From Nocardia brasiliensis ATCC 700358 (GTDB lineage Bacteria > Actinomycetota > Actinomycetes > Mycobacteriales > Mycobacteriaceae), in assembly GCF_000250675.2 (NCBI RefSeq), contig NC_018681.1, positions 7,316,001-7,380,000 of the forward strand: DNA of 64,000 nucleotides. The letters are read 5' to 3'. Below the pieces are notes generated by a model, which was not told the DNA's origin, did no database searches, and saw only the letters and a program-made list of their open reading frames with translations. The position numbers and the translations under genes are program-made. Below are positions 49,669 to 57,113 of this stretch, piece by piece (position 1 is the first letter of the stretch; the number at the start of each line of letters is the position of its first letter).

Positions 49669-50808
49669 GTGCGCAGGACAGTGAGGGCGGCCGTCGACGG
49701 GACGACCCGGCGGGTGATCGAGCGACTACCGCCCGGCGCGGTTGATCTCGGCTTGACCGCGGTGGTCACCGTGGCGAGTGTGGGGCCGGCGGTGCTCGCG
49801 CGACAGCCGTCGTGGGTCGTCCTGCTCTCGGCCCTCGCGTCCATACCGGTGTGGTGGCGGCGGCGCGCACCCGTGACGACGTTCTTGATCGTCGGCCCGG
49901 CGATCACGCTGCTCGCCTGCGCGCACGCGATGCCCGCACTGCCGTACGGCACCATCGTCTGCGCCTACACCATCGCGGCCTACAGTCCGTCCGGCCGACG
50001 GCACGTGGCCTTCGTCGCGGGCGCGGCCGGCATCCTGCTGTCGCTGATCATCCCCGACGAGAGCCCCGACTCGTACGCCTACGCGGCCATGTCGTTCCTC
50101 ACGGCGTGGGCGCTCGGCACCGGGGTGCGGGCCCGCCGGGCGCAGATCGAGATGCTCGAGGAACGCGCCCGCAGGCTCGAGGAGGAACGCGGCGCGGCAC
50201 TGGACCGCGAACGCCTGCGCATCGCGCGGGACATGCACGACATCATCACCCATTCGGTGGGTTCGATGATCGTGCAGGCCGAGACCGGTCCCCTGTTCAC
50301 CGGCACCGACCCGGCGCGCGCCGACGCGGTCTTCGGTGGCATCGCGGAGACCGGCCGCGTTGCGGTGCAACAACTTCGACGCTCGCTGGGCGCGCTGCGC
50401 GGCGAGCCGGCCGATCCACCACATCAACCGGGCATCGAGGCGATCGCCGATCTCGTCGCACTGTCCGAACGCACCGGTCTCAGCACGGCCCTAACCGAGG
50501 ACGGGCCGCGCCGCGCGATCGCCGACGAGGTCGCGGTCACCGCGTACCGGGTCGTGCAGGAGGCGCTGACCAACACCGCGAAGCACGCGCGAGCCAGCCG
50601 CGTGCACGTGCTGCTGCGGTGGTCCGATCACGCACTCACCGTTCGTGTTTCGGATAACGGCGCGGGTCCCGCAAGCGCGCCCCGGCCCGGATACGGACTA
50701 CTCGGGATGCGGGAGCGGGTCACCGGCTCGGGCGGCACGCTGCGGCACGGCCGTGCCGCGGAGGGCTTCGCGGTCGACGCCGAACTTCCACTCGGACAAC
50801 GGGGTTGA
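49669..50808 (+). CDS. Two-component sensor histidine kinase, HisKA_3/NarL type
   Basis: 379 residues. Four to five N-terminal membrane helices (about residues 20-150, DLGLTAVVTVASVGPAVLA, TTFLIVGPAITLLACAHA and others) without a large external loop. A short coiled coil (EMLEERARRLEEERGAALDRERLRIARDMHD) leads to phospho-acceptor His190 in RDMHDIITHSVG, then the HATPase_c domain with EALTNTAKHARASRVHV (N box) and VSDNGAGPASAPRPGYGLLGMRERV (G boxes). The signal is unknown, probably membrane-borne. The response regulator gene begins 2 bases after its stop. Confidence 0.93.
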   Translation: MRRTVRAAVDGTTRRVIERLPPGAVDLGLTAVVTVASVGPAVLARQPSWVVLLSALASIPVWWRRRAPVTTFLIVGPAITLLACAHAMPALPYGTIVCAYTIAAYSPSGRRHVAFVAGAAGILLSLIIPDESPDSYAYAAMSFLTAWALGTGVRARRAQIEMLEERARRLEEERGAALDRERLRIARDMHDIITHSVGSMIVQAETGPLFTGTDPARADAVFGGIAETGRVAVQQLRRSLGALRGEPADPPHQPGIEAIADLVALSERTGLSTALTEDGPRRAIADEVAVTAYRVVQEALTNTAKHARASRVHVLLRWSDHALTVRVSDNGAGPASAPRPGYGLLGMRERVTGSGGTLRHGRAAEGFAVDAELPLGQRG

Positions 50809-50810
50809 CC

Positions 50811-51467
50811 ATGCGCGTACTGGTGGTCGACGACCAGGACCTGTTCCGTGCGGCGTTCAGCCTGATCCTCGACGCGGATCCCGGCATCACGGTGGTCGGC
50901 GAGGCCGCCGACGGCCTGGAAGCGATCGACAAGGCAGACTCGCTCGCCCCCGACGTGGTGGTCATGGACGTGCGCATGCCACGGCTGGACGGCGTCGCCG
51001 CCACCCGGCGCATCTGCGCCCGAACCTCAGCGAAAGTGTTGGTACTCACCATGTTCGATCTCGACGAGTATGTCTACGACGCACTACAGGCCGGCGCCAG
51101 CGGATTCCTGCTGAAGGATCTGCGCCGCGAGGAGCTGATCGACGCGGTGCGCGTCGTGAACGCGGGCGAGGCGCTGCTGGCGCCCACCGTGACCCGGCGC
51201 CTGATCGCCGAGCTGAGTCACCGCGGCAGCCCGCGCCCCGAGCTGACCCGGCGCCTCGACGAGCTGACCGAGCGCGAACGAGATACGCTGCGCGAGCTCG
51301 CGCGCGGCCTGTCGAACGCGGAACTGGCGGCGGCGCTGACGGTCAGCGAGCACACGGTGAAAACGCATGTCAGCTCGGTGCTCTCGAAACTCGGGCTGCG
51401 TGATCGGGCGCAGGCAGTGGTGTTCGCCTACGAGGCCGGACTGGTGGTGCCGGGCGCGCGCCGCTGA
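50811..51467 (+). CDS. NarL/LuxR-type response regulator
   Basis: 218 residues. Receiver domain with phospho-acceptor Asp53 in VVMDVRMPRLDG, acidic pocket VVDDQD, and the conserved Lys in GFLLKDLRREEL. C-terminal LuxR helix-turn-helix TERERDTLRELARGLSNAELAAALTVSEHTVKTHVSSVLSKLGLRDRAQAVVFAYE. ATG 50811 is chosen over the TTG two codons earlier that overlaps the kinase stop. Partner of the preceding kinase; targets unknown, though the Lnt-like gene downstream is a candidate. Confidence 0.94.
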   Translation: MRVLVVDDQDLFRAAFSLILDADPGITVVGEAADGLEAIDKADSLAPDVVVMDVRMPRLDGVAATRRICARTSAKVLVLTMFDLDEYVYDALQAGASGFLLKDLRREELIDAVRVVNAGEALLAPTVTRRLIAELSHRGSPRPELTRRLDELTERERDTLRELARGLSNAELAAALTVSEHTVKTHVSSVLSKLGLRDRAQAVVFAYEAGLVVPGARR

Positions 51468-51550
51468 CCGCGCTCTCCGCCGTAGGAGTGAGTCGCAGAC
51501 CGCTCGTCTCGGCGATGTGCACTACCCCGCGCAGCTCGAATATTCATGGG

Positions 51551-52984
51551 GTGAAACGTTTTCTACTCGCCGCACTGGCGATCTCGACCTCCGCTCTGCT
51601 CTGGCATCTCGGCACCGGCTTACGACCGCTGCCCGGACTGGCGATCCTCGCCCCGCTCCCGGTCCTGCTGCTCGTCCCGCGGGTATCCGCCGCAGCGGCC
51701 TTCCTGGCCGGAGCCTTGTCCTGGCTCGGCGTGGTAGCCCAGCTGTGGCCCTATTTTCTCGGCACGCTGGAACAACCGGCCCCCGTGACGGTTCTGCTGC
51801 TCGGTGGGACCACCGTGCTGTTCGGCGGCGTCGTCGTGCTCACCCGCGCGCTGTTGCTGCGCGGGCGAGCGGGTTTCGCTGTGCTGGCACTGCCCGCGGG
51901 GTGGGCGGCCGTGGAATTCCTGCTGGCGGTGGCGGGTCCGTTCGGCGCCTGGTGGAGTATCGCCTACAGCCAAACCGACCTGCTGCCCCTGATCCAGACG
52001 GCCTCGCTCACCGGCGTGTGGGGCATCACCTTCCTGATGCTGCTCCCGGCTGCTGCGATCGCGGTGCTCTGCGCGCCGGAAATCACTCGGGCACAGCGCC
52101 TTCGCACGACGGGCGCGGTAACCGCCGGAGTGGTCGTGTTGTTCGCGTTCGGCTGCTGGCGACTGGCCGTGACGCCCGAAACCGACACGGTCGCAGTGGG
52201 GTTGGTCGCGGTGACGCAGCCGCCGGAGTACGTCCCCGTGGACTCCGCGGACGGACGCGAAATGGTCTCCCGTGCGGTCCGCGAGATCGAGCAACTCGCC
52301 GACCGCGGCGCCGAGGTGGTTGTGCTGCCCGAAAAGTCCTGGCGGGCCGATGATGCCACGCTCGCGCTGCTCGCCGGGCCGCTGACGGAGGTGTCGCGGC
52401 GGCGCGAGGTCCACGTGGTCGCCGGCCTCATCCTGACCACCGGCGGCACCAGCTACAACGCCGCCATCGAATTCCCCTCCGGCGTGCGCTACGCCAAACA
52501 CTTCCTGATCCCGGGCCTGGAGGACGAGCACCGGCCGGGCACACAGTGGCAGCAGGTGCCCGGCCGGCCGTGGGCCTTGGCGATCTGCTACGACCTCGAC
52601 CATCCCGATCTGGTCCGGGAGAACCAGCGCCGCGGTGCGCGTTTGCTCCTGGTGCCCGCGCTCGACTTCACCGACGACTATTGGTTGCACAGCCGGATGG
52701 CCGTGCTGCGCGGCGTCGAATCCGGCCTCGGCGTGGCCCGCGCGCCGCAACTCGGCGAATCGGTGGCCAGCGACAGCCGCGGCCGGGTTCTCGCCGCCGC
52801 GCGCACCGACGTCGGCGTCACGCGGACCGCGTTCGCACGGATACCACTGACCGAAGAGTCCACCGTGTACGCGCGGTTCGGGAACTGGTTCGGCTGGGTC
52901 TGCGTGGCGGTGTGCGTCGGTGCCCTCGTCGCGGCGGCCGGAGGTCGAAAGGCCGGTGCGTCGCGCATCGATCAGCCGGGCTGA
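51551..52984 (+). CDS. Apolipoprotein N-acyltransferase (Lnt)-like membrane protein
   Basis: About 477 residues from GTG 51551. Six or more membrane helices fill the first 210 residues, a nitrilase domain follows, and one helix closes the chain, which is the Lnt architecture. The catalytic triad is intact: Glu in VVLPEKSW, Lys in YAKHFLIPG and Cys in LAICYDLDHPDL. Lnt transfers a fatty acyl group to the N-terminal cysteine of lipoproteins on the outer membrane face. In actinobacteria several Lnt paralogues exist and the usual one is linked to Ppm1, which is not present here. The frame is open 21 codons further upstream, without hydrophobic character. Confidence 0.85.
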   Translation: MKRFLLAALAISTSALLWHLGTGLRPLPGLAILAPLPVLLLVPRVSAAAAFLAGALSWLGVVAQLWPYFLGTLEQPAPVTVLLLGGTTVLFGGVVVLTRALLLRGRAGFAVLALPAGWAAVEFLLAVAGPFGAWWSIAYSQTDLLPLIQTASLTGVWGITFLMLLPAAAIAVLCAPEITRAQRLRTTGAVTAGVVVLFAFGCWRLAVTPETDTVAVGLVAVTQPPEYVPVDSADGREMVSRAVREIEQLADRGAEVVVLPEKSWRADDATLALLAGPLTEVSRRREVHVVAGLILTTGGTSYNAAIEFPSGVRYAKHFLIPGLEDEHRPGTQWQQVPGRPWALAICYDLDHPDLVRENQRRGARLLLVPALDFTDDYWLHSRMAVLRGVESGLGVARAPQLGESVASDSRGRVLAAARTDVGVTRTAFARIPLTEESTVYARFGNWFGWVCVAVCVGALVAAAGGRKAGASRIDQPG

Positions 52985-53023
52985 TGCGCGCGGGAACCGC
53001 GCGCAGACAGACCGTTATCGTTC

Positions 53024-53039
53024 TGTGACTATTTGCACA
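53024..53039. promoter_or_regulatory. CRP/GlxR-like site upstream of the MHS transporter
   Basis: TGTGA-CTATTT-GCACA matches the CRP/GlxR consensus TGTGA-N6-TCACA in 9 of 10 informative positions. It lies about 175 bases before the transporter start. Confidence 0.4.
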
Positions 53040-53215
53040 GCGGCCCCCTTCGTCGCAGGTCACACCGCGTGCGGGCCGAATCCGCCGCGGCACCGCCTGT
53101 TTGCGCTGGTTGAAACCTGGGTATCGGTCTATTTCGTGCCCAGTCTCTGGTTGTCAGGTCGCCCGGAGGTTGGAAGCGAGGTCAACGTCCGTCCGCGGAC
53201 TGGAGAGGATATGCA

Positions 53216-54589
53216 GTGACTGATCAGAAACCGGAGAGTTTTCCGTTACGGCGATCGGTCGCCGCGTCCGCGATGGGCAACGCCACCGAATGGTTCGACT
53301 ACGGCGTCTACGCGGCTACCGCGACTTACCTCACCGATGCCTTCTTCCCCGGCGAACTCGGCACCCTCGGCACCATGCTCGGCTTCGCCGTCTCCTTCGT
53401 GCTGCGCCCGCTCGGCGGCATGGTGTGGGGACCCCTCGGTGACCGGATCGGCCGCAAAGCCGTGCTGGCCACCACGATCCTGCTGATGGCCGCGGCCACC
53501 GGCGCCATCGGCATCCTGCCGACGCACAGCAGCGTGGGCGTGTTCGCCCCGATCCTGCTCATCGGCCTGCGGGTCGTGCAGGGCTTCTCGACCGGCGGTG
53601 AATACGGCGGCGCCGCAACGTATCTGGCCGAATGCGCGTCCGACAAACGGCGCGGTTTCCTGGGCAGCTTCCTGGAATTCGGCACGCTCGCGGGCTTTGT
53701 CGGCGGTTCGGCCACGGTGCTCGCCTGCCAGCTCGCCATCGGCTCCGACGCGATGCACGACTGGGGCTGGCGCATCCCGTTCCTGCTGGCCGTCCCGCTC
53801 GGGCTGGTCGGCTGGTACCTGCGTTCGCGGCTCGACGAGAGCCCGGTGTTCACCGAGGTCGCGGAGGTCGCCGAGCAGACCGATCAGGAGCATCGGCCCG
53901 GCGGCCTGCACGGGCTGCGCGAACTCGTCACCACCTACCGGCGGGAACTGCTCACGCTGGGCGGGCTCGTCGTCGCGCTCAATGTCGTCAACTACACGCT
54001 GCTCACCTACCAGCCGACCTACCTGCAGAAGACCATCGGCATCAGCGAATCCGGCACCACCGCGATGATGCTGATCGGCCAGACGGTCATGATGGTCACG
54101 CTGCCGTTCTTCGGCCGCCTGTCCGATCGCGTCGGCCGTCGTCCGATGTGGTTGTTCTCGCTGGTCGGGCTGGCGGTGCTGGCCCTGCCCATGTACTGGC
54201 TGATGGGTCAGGGCACCGCGTGGGCGATTACCGGATTCATCGTGCTCGGCCTGCTCTACGTCCCGCAGTTGTCGACGATCAGCTCGACCTTCCCCGCCAT
54301 CTTCCCGACCCAGGTCCGCTACGCGGGTTTCGCGCTGGCCTACAACGTCTCCACCGCGGCCTTCGGCGGCACCGCTCCGCTGGTCAACGAGGCCGCCATC
54401 GAGTCGACCGGCTGGTCGCTGTTCCCGGCCGCGTACATGATCGGCGCCAGCCTGATCGGCCTGGTCGCCTGGTGCTTCCTGCGCGAAACCGCGGGCACTT
54501 CGCTGCGCGGCACCGAGGTGCCCGACGCGGGCGAGGACGCACCGGCCATCGTCCCCGCCGGACCCGCGGGAGCCGCCCTGGCGCCCTGA
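53216..54589 (+). CDS. MFS transporter, metabolite:H+ symporter (MHS/ProP-like) family
   Basis: 457 residues, 12 helices. The start ASAMGNATEWFDYGVYAATATYLTDAFFP is the MHS signature, followed by LRPLGGMVWGPLGDRIGRKAVLATTILLMA (motif A after helix 2) and GFSTGGEYGGAATYLAECASDKRRGFLGSF. Relatives import proline, glycine betaine, citrate, alpha-ketoglutarate or shikimate by proton symport. The ligand is not readable; ProP-like wording predominates. GTG 53216 follows GAGAGGATATGCA. Confidence 0.9.
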   Translation: MTDQKPESFPLRRSVAASAMGNATEWFDYGVYAATATYLTDAFFPGELGTLGTMLGFAVSFVLRPLGGMVWGPLGDRIGRKAVLATTILLMAAATGAIGILPTHSSVGVFAPILLIGLRVVQGFSTGGEYGGAATYLAECASDKRRGFLGSFLEFGTLAGFVGGSATVLACQLAIGSDAMHDWGWRIPFLLAVPLGLVGWYLRSRLDESPVFTEVAEVAEQTDQEHRPGGLHGLRELVTTYRRELLTLGGLVVALNVVNYTLLTYQPTYLQKTIGISESGTTAMMLIGQTVMMVTLPFFGRLSDRVGRRPMWLFSLVGLAVLALPMYWLMGQGTAWAITGFIVLGLLYVPQLSTISSTFPAIFPTQVRYAGFALAYNVSTAAFGGTAPLVNEAAIESTGWSLFPAAYMIGASLIGLVAWCFLRETAGTSLRGTEVPDAGEDAPAIVPAGPAGAALAP

Positions 54590-54791
54590 CCCGAACGACA
54601 GCACGGAAATGGCCTAGGCGATTCTCGATTTTCGCCTCGGTCATCTCCTGTTTTCCGGACCGGTCAATTCTCTCGAAATTGCGGTAATCCCCGATAAACA
54701 CCTGAACATGCGGACTTGCCAGCGGTACCGGTGGTTATCGCAGATCGCCGCGCGCCCGCACTAGCGTGTTGAACGGTTGATATCCACGCAG

Positions 54792-54827
54792 ATGTACCAC
54801 TTCGATCAGAGAAGGGGCTACACATGA
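54792..54827 (+). CDS. Leader mini-ORF, copy 1 (MYHFDQRRGYT)
   Basis: An 11-codon upstream ORF whose TGA overlaps the ATG of the secreted protein gene at 54824. Its nucleotide and peptide sequence recur before the next paralogue (MYHFDTRRGFT at 55551). The conserved stretch also contains the ribosome-binding site AGAAGGGG for the main gene, so conservation may reflect that. Coding status is unproven. Confidence 0.4.
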   Translation: MYHFDQRRGYT

Positions 54828-55336
54828 TTTACAAGCTAGGAACCGCGGTCGCCGCCGGGGCGGCCGCAGCCCTGCTGTTCTCCGGCGCCGCCGGAGCGCA
54901 CGCGTTCGAGCCCGGGCAGGACGCCAAGCCGCCGACGACCGAGCAGTGCGAACAAGGCACGAGCCCGCAATCGGGCGACGTCCCCGCCGACGGCACCGGC
55001 AACGGCAACGGCACCGACGGCGAGCAGTCCGGCGCCCAGCCGAGCGGCACCTCCGACCCGCTGACCGGCATGCTGGACAGCGGCAGCGCGAAAGCGCCGA
55101 TCGCGCAGCCCACCGACGACAACGGCAGCGCTGACGCGCCGGGATGCCCGGACCAGAGCGGTACCGGCAACGGCGCCCAAGAAGGCATGAGCACGGCGCC
55201 GAACGGTGCCGCACAGCGCAGCGGCGGATCCGACAGCAATGGCGGAACCCCGAAGAGTGGCGGCACTGAGAAGAACGGCGGCGCGGAGAAGAGTGGCGGC
55301 GCCGAGAAGAACGGGTCCGGCAAGAAGGCCGAATAA
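54824..55336 (+). CDS. Secreted low-complexity protein, paralogue 1
   Basis: 170 residues. Signal peptide MIYKLGTAVAAGAAAALLFSGAAGAHA (cleavage after AHA). The mature part is dominated by Gly, Ser, Asn, Thr and Pro, with three cysteines (TEQCEQ, PGCPDQ region) and a C-terminal repeat of the type SGGTEKN/GGAEKS/GGAEKN. No family known; probably disordered and wall-associated or released. The first of three neighbouring genes with matching signal peptides and nearly identical 5' leaders. A T-tailed terminator follows at 55411-55452. Confidence 0.75.
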   Translation: MIYKLGTAVAAGAAAALLFSGAAGAHAFEPGQDAKPPTTEQCEQGTSPQSGDVPADGTGNGNGTDGEQSGAQPSGTSDPLTGMLDSGSAKAPIAQPTDDNGSADAPGCPDQSGTGNGAQEGMSTAPNGAAQRSGGSDSNGGTPKSGGTEKNGGAEKSGGAEKNGSGKKAE

Positions 55337-55410
55337 CCCGCCACCATCGATAGACGATCCGTTCCGCGCGGCGAAGTCCGCTCAGCGCGCGGTAAAAGCG
55401 GAATCATCCA

Positions 55411-55452
55411 GCGTCGCCGTCCGGGTTCACCCCCGGCGGCGACGCTTTTTTT
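55411..55452 (+). terminator. Intrinsic terminator with T7 tail
   Basis: Arms GCGTCGCCG (then T bulge and CCGGG) and CCCCCGGCGGCGACGC form a strong stem with a short loop, followed by seven T residues (55446-55452). This is a textbook Rho-independent terminator, the only T-tailed one I see in the window. Confidence 0.85.
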
Positions 55453-55550
55453 GACACCGATTCGGTGACTTCTCCGCGTTTCATACCGACCAGTTTTGCT
55501 CATAGTGATCTGAGCCACTATCGTGTTGAACGTTTGATCAGCACGTACGC

Positions 55551-55586
55551 ATGTACCACTTCGATACGAGAAGGGGCTTTACATGA
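55551..55586 (+). CDS. Leader mini-ORF, copy 2 (MYHFDTRRGFT)
   Basis: An 11-codon ORF ending with TGA overlapping the ATG at 55583, in the same position as copy 1. Upstream lies a promoter-like TTGCTC, 17 bases, TATCGT followed by GTTGAACGTTTGAT, also conserved in copy 1 (GTTGAACGGTTGAT). Confidence 0.4.
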   Translation: MYHFDTRRGFT

Positions 55587-56167
55587 AACGCATGATCGGA
55601 TCGGCGGCGGCTGCTGGCGTAGCCGTATCACTCATCTTCACCGGCGTCGCCGGGGCCGTTCAACCCGGACCAGGCGCAGCGCCGGGTGCGCAGGGCGGCG
55701 CACAGGTCGGCCCGCAGGGCGGCACCGCGCAGGGCGGCGCACAGGGCCCCGGCGGCGCGGGCGCGAACGGCGGCGCGCAAGTCGGCCCGAACGGCGGCGG
55801 CCTGCAGGGCGGCGCGCAGGCACCCGGCGGAGCCGGAGCAAACGGCGGCGCACAGGTCGGGCCCGATGGCGGCACCCTGCAGGGCGGCGCACAAGCACCC
55901 GGCGCGGGCGCCAACGGCGGCGCACAGGTCGGCCCTGACGGCGGCGGCCTGCAGGGCGGCGCGCAGGGACCCGGCGGCGCGGGCGCGAACGGCGGCGCAC
56001 AGGTCGGTCCAGACGGCGGCGGCGCGCAAGGCGGCGCACAACTCCCCGATCCGTCCGAGCTGCTCAACGGCCTGCCCGGTGGCGATCTGCTCAACGGCCT
56101 GCCCGGCATGGGCGGGAACGGCGGGGCAGCGCTGCCCGGCATGCCTGACCTGAAGCTGCCGTTCTAG
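55583..56167 (+). CDS. Secreted Gly/Gln/Pro repeat protein, paralogue 2
   Basis: 194 residues. Signal peptide MKRMIGSAAAAGVAVSLIFTGVAGA. The mature chain is almost wholly a 24-25-residue repeat, GGAQVGPxGGGxQGGAQxPGGAGAN, present nearly five times (55694-56044), then a C-terminal segment with LLNGLPGGDLLNGLPGMGGNGG. No catalytic residues are present. It is reminiscent of mycobacterial PGRS-type or elastin-like surface proteins in composition only. Start and leader match the flanking paralogues; likely exported and unstructured or fibrous. Confidence 0.75.
   Translation: MKRMIGSAAAAGVAVSLIFTGVAGAVQPGPGAAPGAQGGAQVGPQGGTAQGGAQGPGGAGANGGAQVGPNGGGLQGGAQAPGGAGANGGAQVGPDGGTLQGGAQAPGAGANGGAQVGPDGGGLQGGAQGPGGAGANGGAQVGPDGGGAQGGAQLPDPSELLNGLPGGDLLNGLPGMGGNGGAALPGMPDLKLPF
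55694..56044 (+). repeat. Coding tandem repeat, 72-75 bp unit, about 4.7 copies
   Basis: The repeat unit encodes GGAQVGP followed by GGGLQGGAQ and PGGAGAN. Units differ by a few bases; the third is one codon shorter. It lies wholly inside the secreted protein gene and is expected to vary in copy number among strains. Confidence 0.85.
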
Positions 56168-56527
56168 CTCCGGCAGCCAGGTATCCCATCAGGGCGGTGC
56201 GGACCGCCCTACGGTTTCGCTGACGGTCACCACGCGGCGCACCCGGTAGCCGTGCCTCTTGCCGGCGATCAGGAGGCCTCGGCCGCAGCGAACCGGAGTC
56301 GTTCGGCGTCGTCGCCGGGTCATGCTCGGCGACGACGCCGTACGACGCACATTCGACAGCAGCGCGAGGGAAAGCACTGGCGACCGGACCCGGTGATCGA
56401 CCACAAAGGAGCAGCAAGACAGGTCTTTTTCACGCATAGTGCCGAGCCGGTGACGATTTGGGCGTTTGATGTTCGAGTACGCATGTACCACTTCGAGGCG
56501 AGACATCGAGACGAGAAGGGGCTACAC
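56168..56527. other. 360-base region between paralogues 2 and 3 with two hairpins
   Basis: Contains AGGGCGGT-GCGG-ACCGCCCT (56191-56210), a likely terminator of paralogue 2, and a stronger hairpin with perfect 14-bp arms (56304-56317 and 56327-56340, core GGCGTCGTCGCCG). From 56434 onward it carries the promoter and leader conserved with paralogue 2 (CATAGTG..GAGCC...GCGTTTGATG...GTACGCATGTACCACTTCGA). Confidence 0.6.
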
Positions 56528-57040
56528 ATGAAGCGCACGATCGGGATCGCGGCCGCCGCTGGGCTGACCGCGACATTCATGTTCGCGGGCATCGCCGCAG
56601 GCGCGCCCGACTCGGCCGCACCTGCCGCACCCGCACCTGCCGCACCGGCGGCACCTGCCGCACCCGCACCAGCCGCACCGGCGGCACCCGCTCCAGCGGC
56701 ACCCGCGCCGGACGCACAGGCGGCTCCCGCACCGGCGACACCGGCACCGGACGCACAGGCGGCTCCCGCACCGGGCGGCGCGGCACCGGCCGCGCCTGCT
56801 CCTGGCGGGACCGGCACTCCGGACGCGGCGGCACCGGGCGGTGGCACGGGCGGCGACTCGGGCACCAAAGCGGCCCCGGATGGCGGGGCACCGAGCGATC
56901 AGGGCGCGCAAGGTGGTGCGGGCGCGCAGGACAAAGGCCTGGCGGGCAACGTGCAGACCTTGACCGACAGCTTGAGCAAGCTGAACGATCTGCTGAAGCC
57001 GCCCGCTCCGCCCGCGGCACCCCCGGCCGCGACCCCCTAG
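56528..57040 (+). CDS. Secreted Ala/Pro-rich protein, paralogue 3
   Basis: 170 residues from ATG 56528. Signal peptide MKRTIGIAAAAGLTATFMFAGIAAGAP. Residues 28-90 are Ala-Pro repeats (APAAPAAPAPAAPA type), then DAQAAPAPATPAPDAQAAPAPG, a Gly/Asp-rich part and a short amphipathic helix (VQTLTDSLSKLNDLLKPP). Similar Ala/Pro-rich exported proteins are found in mycobacterial walls. In this copy a 13-base insertion puts the leader ATG (56483) in frame with the gene, so a form with 15 extra N-terminal residues is possible, though the signal peptide favours ATG 56528, which has AGAAGGGG 9 bases upstream. Confidence 0.75.
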   Translation: MKRTIGIAAAAGLTATFMFAGIAAGAPDSAAPAAPAPAAPAAPAAPAPAAPAAPAPAAPAPDAQAAPAPATPAPDAQAAPAPGGAAPAAPAPGGTGTPDAAAPGGGTGGDSGTKAAPDGGAPSDQGAQGGAGAQDKGLAGNVQTLTDSLSKLNDLLKPPAPPAAPPAATP

Positions 57041-57058
57041 CGGCACGGCACCGAATAT

Positions 57059-57100
57059 CGAACTCCCGCACCTGCTTCGGGGAAGTGGTGCGGGAGTTCG
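57059..57100. terminator. Hairpin between convergent genes
   Basis: Arms CGAACTCCCGCAC and GTGCGGGAGTTCG (13 bp, perfect) around a 16-base loop, between paralogue 3 (plus) and the SDR gene (minus). No T tail. Confidence 0.7.
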
Positions 57101-57113
57101 GCGTTCGCCCCGA

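Noticed and set aside
54590..54790. Transposon or phage remnant between the MHS transporter and the secreted protein genes
   Set aside because: No terminal inverted repeats, integrase or recombinase sequence; the region is ordinary intergenic DNA with the promoter of paralogue 1.
55694..56044. CRISPR-like array
   Set aside because: The repeats are contiguous, in frame and encode a Gly/Gln repeat; there are no unique spacers.
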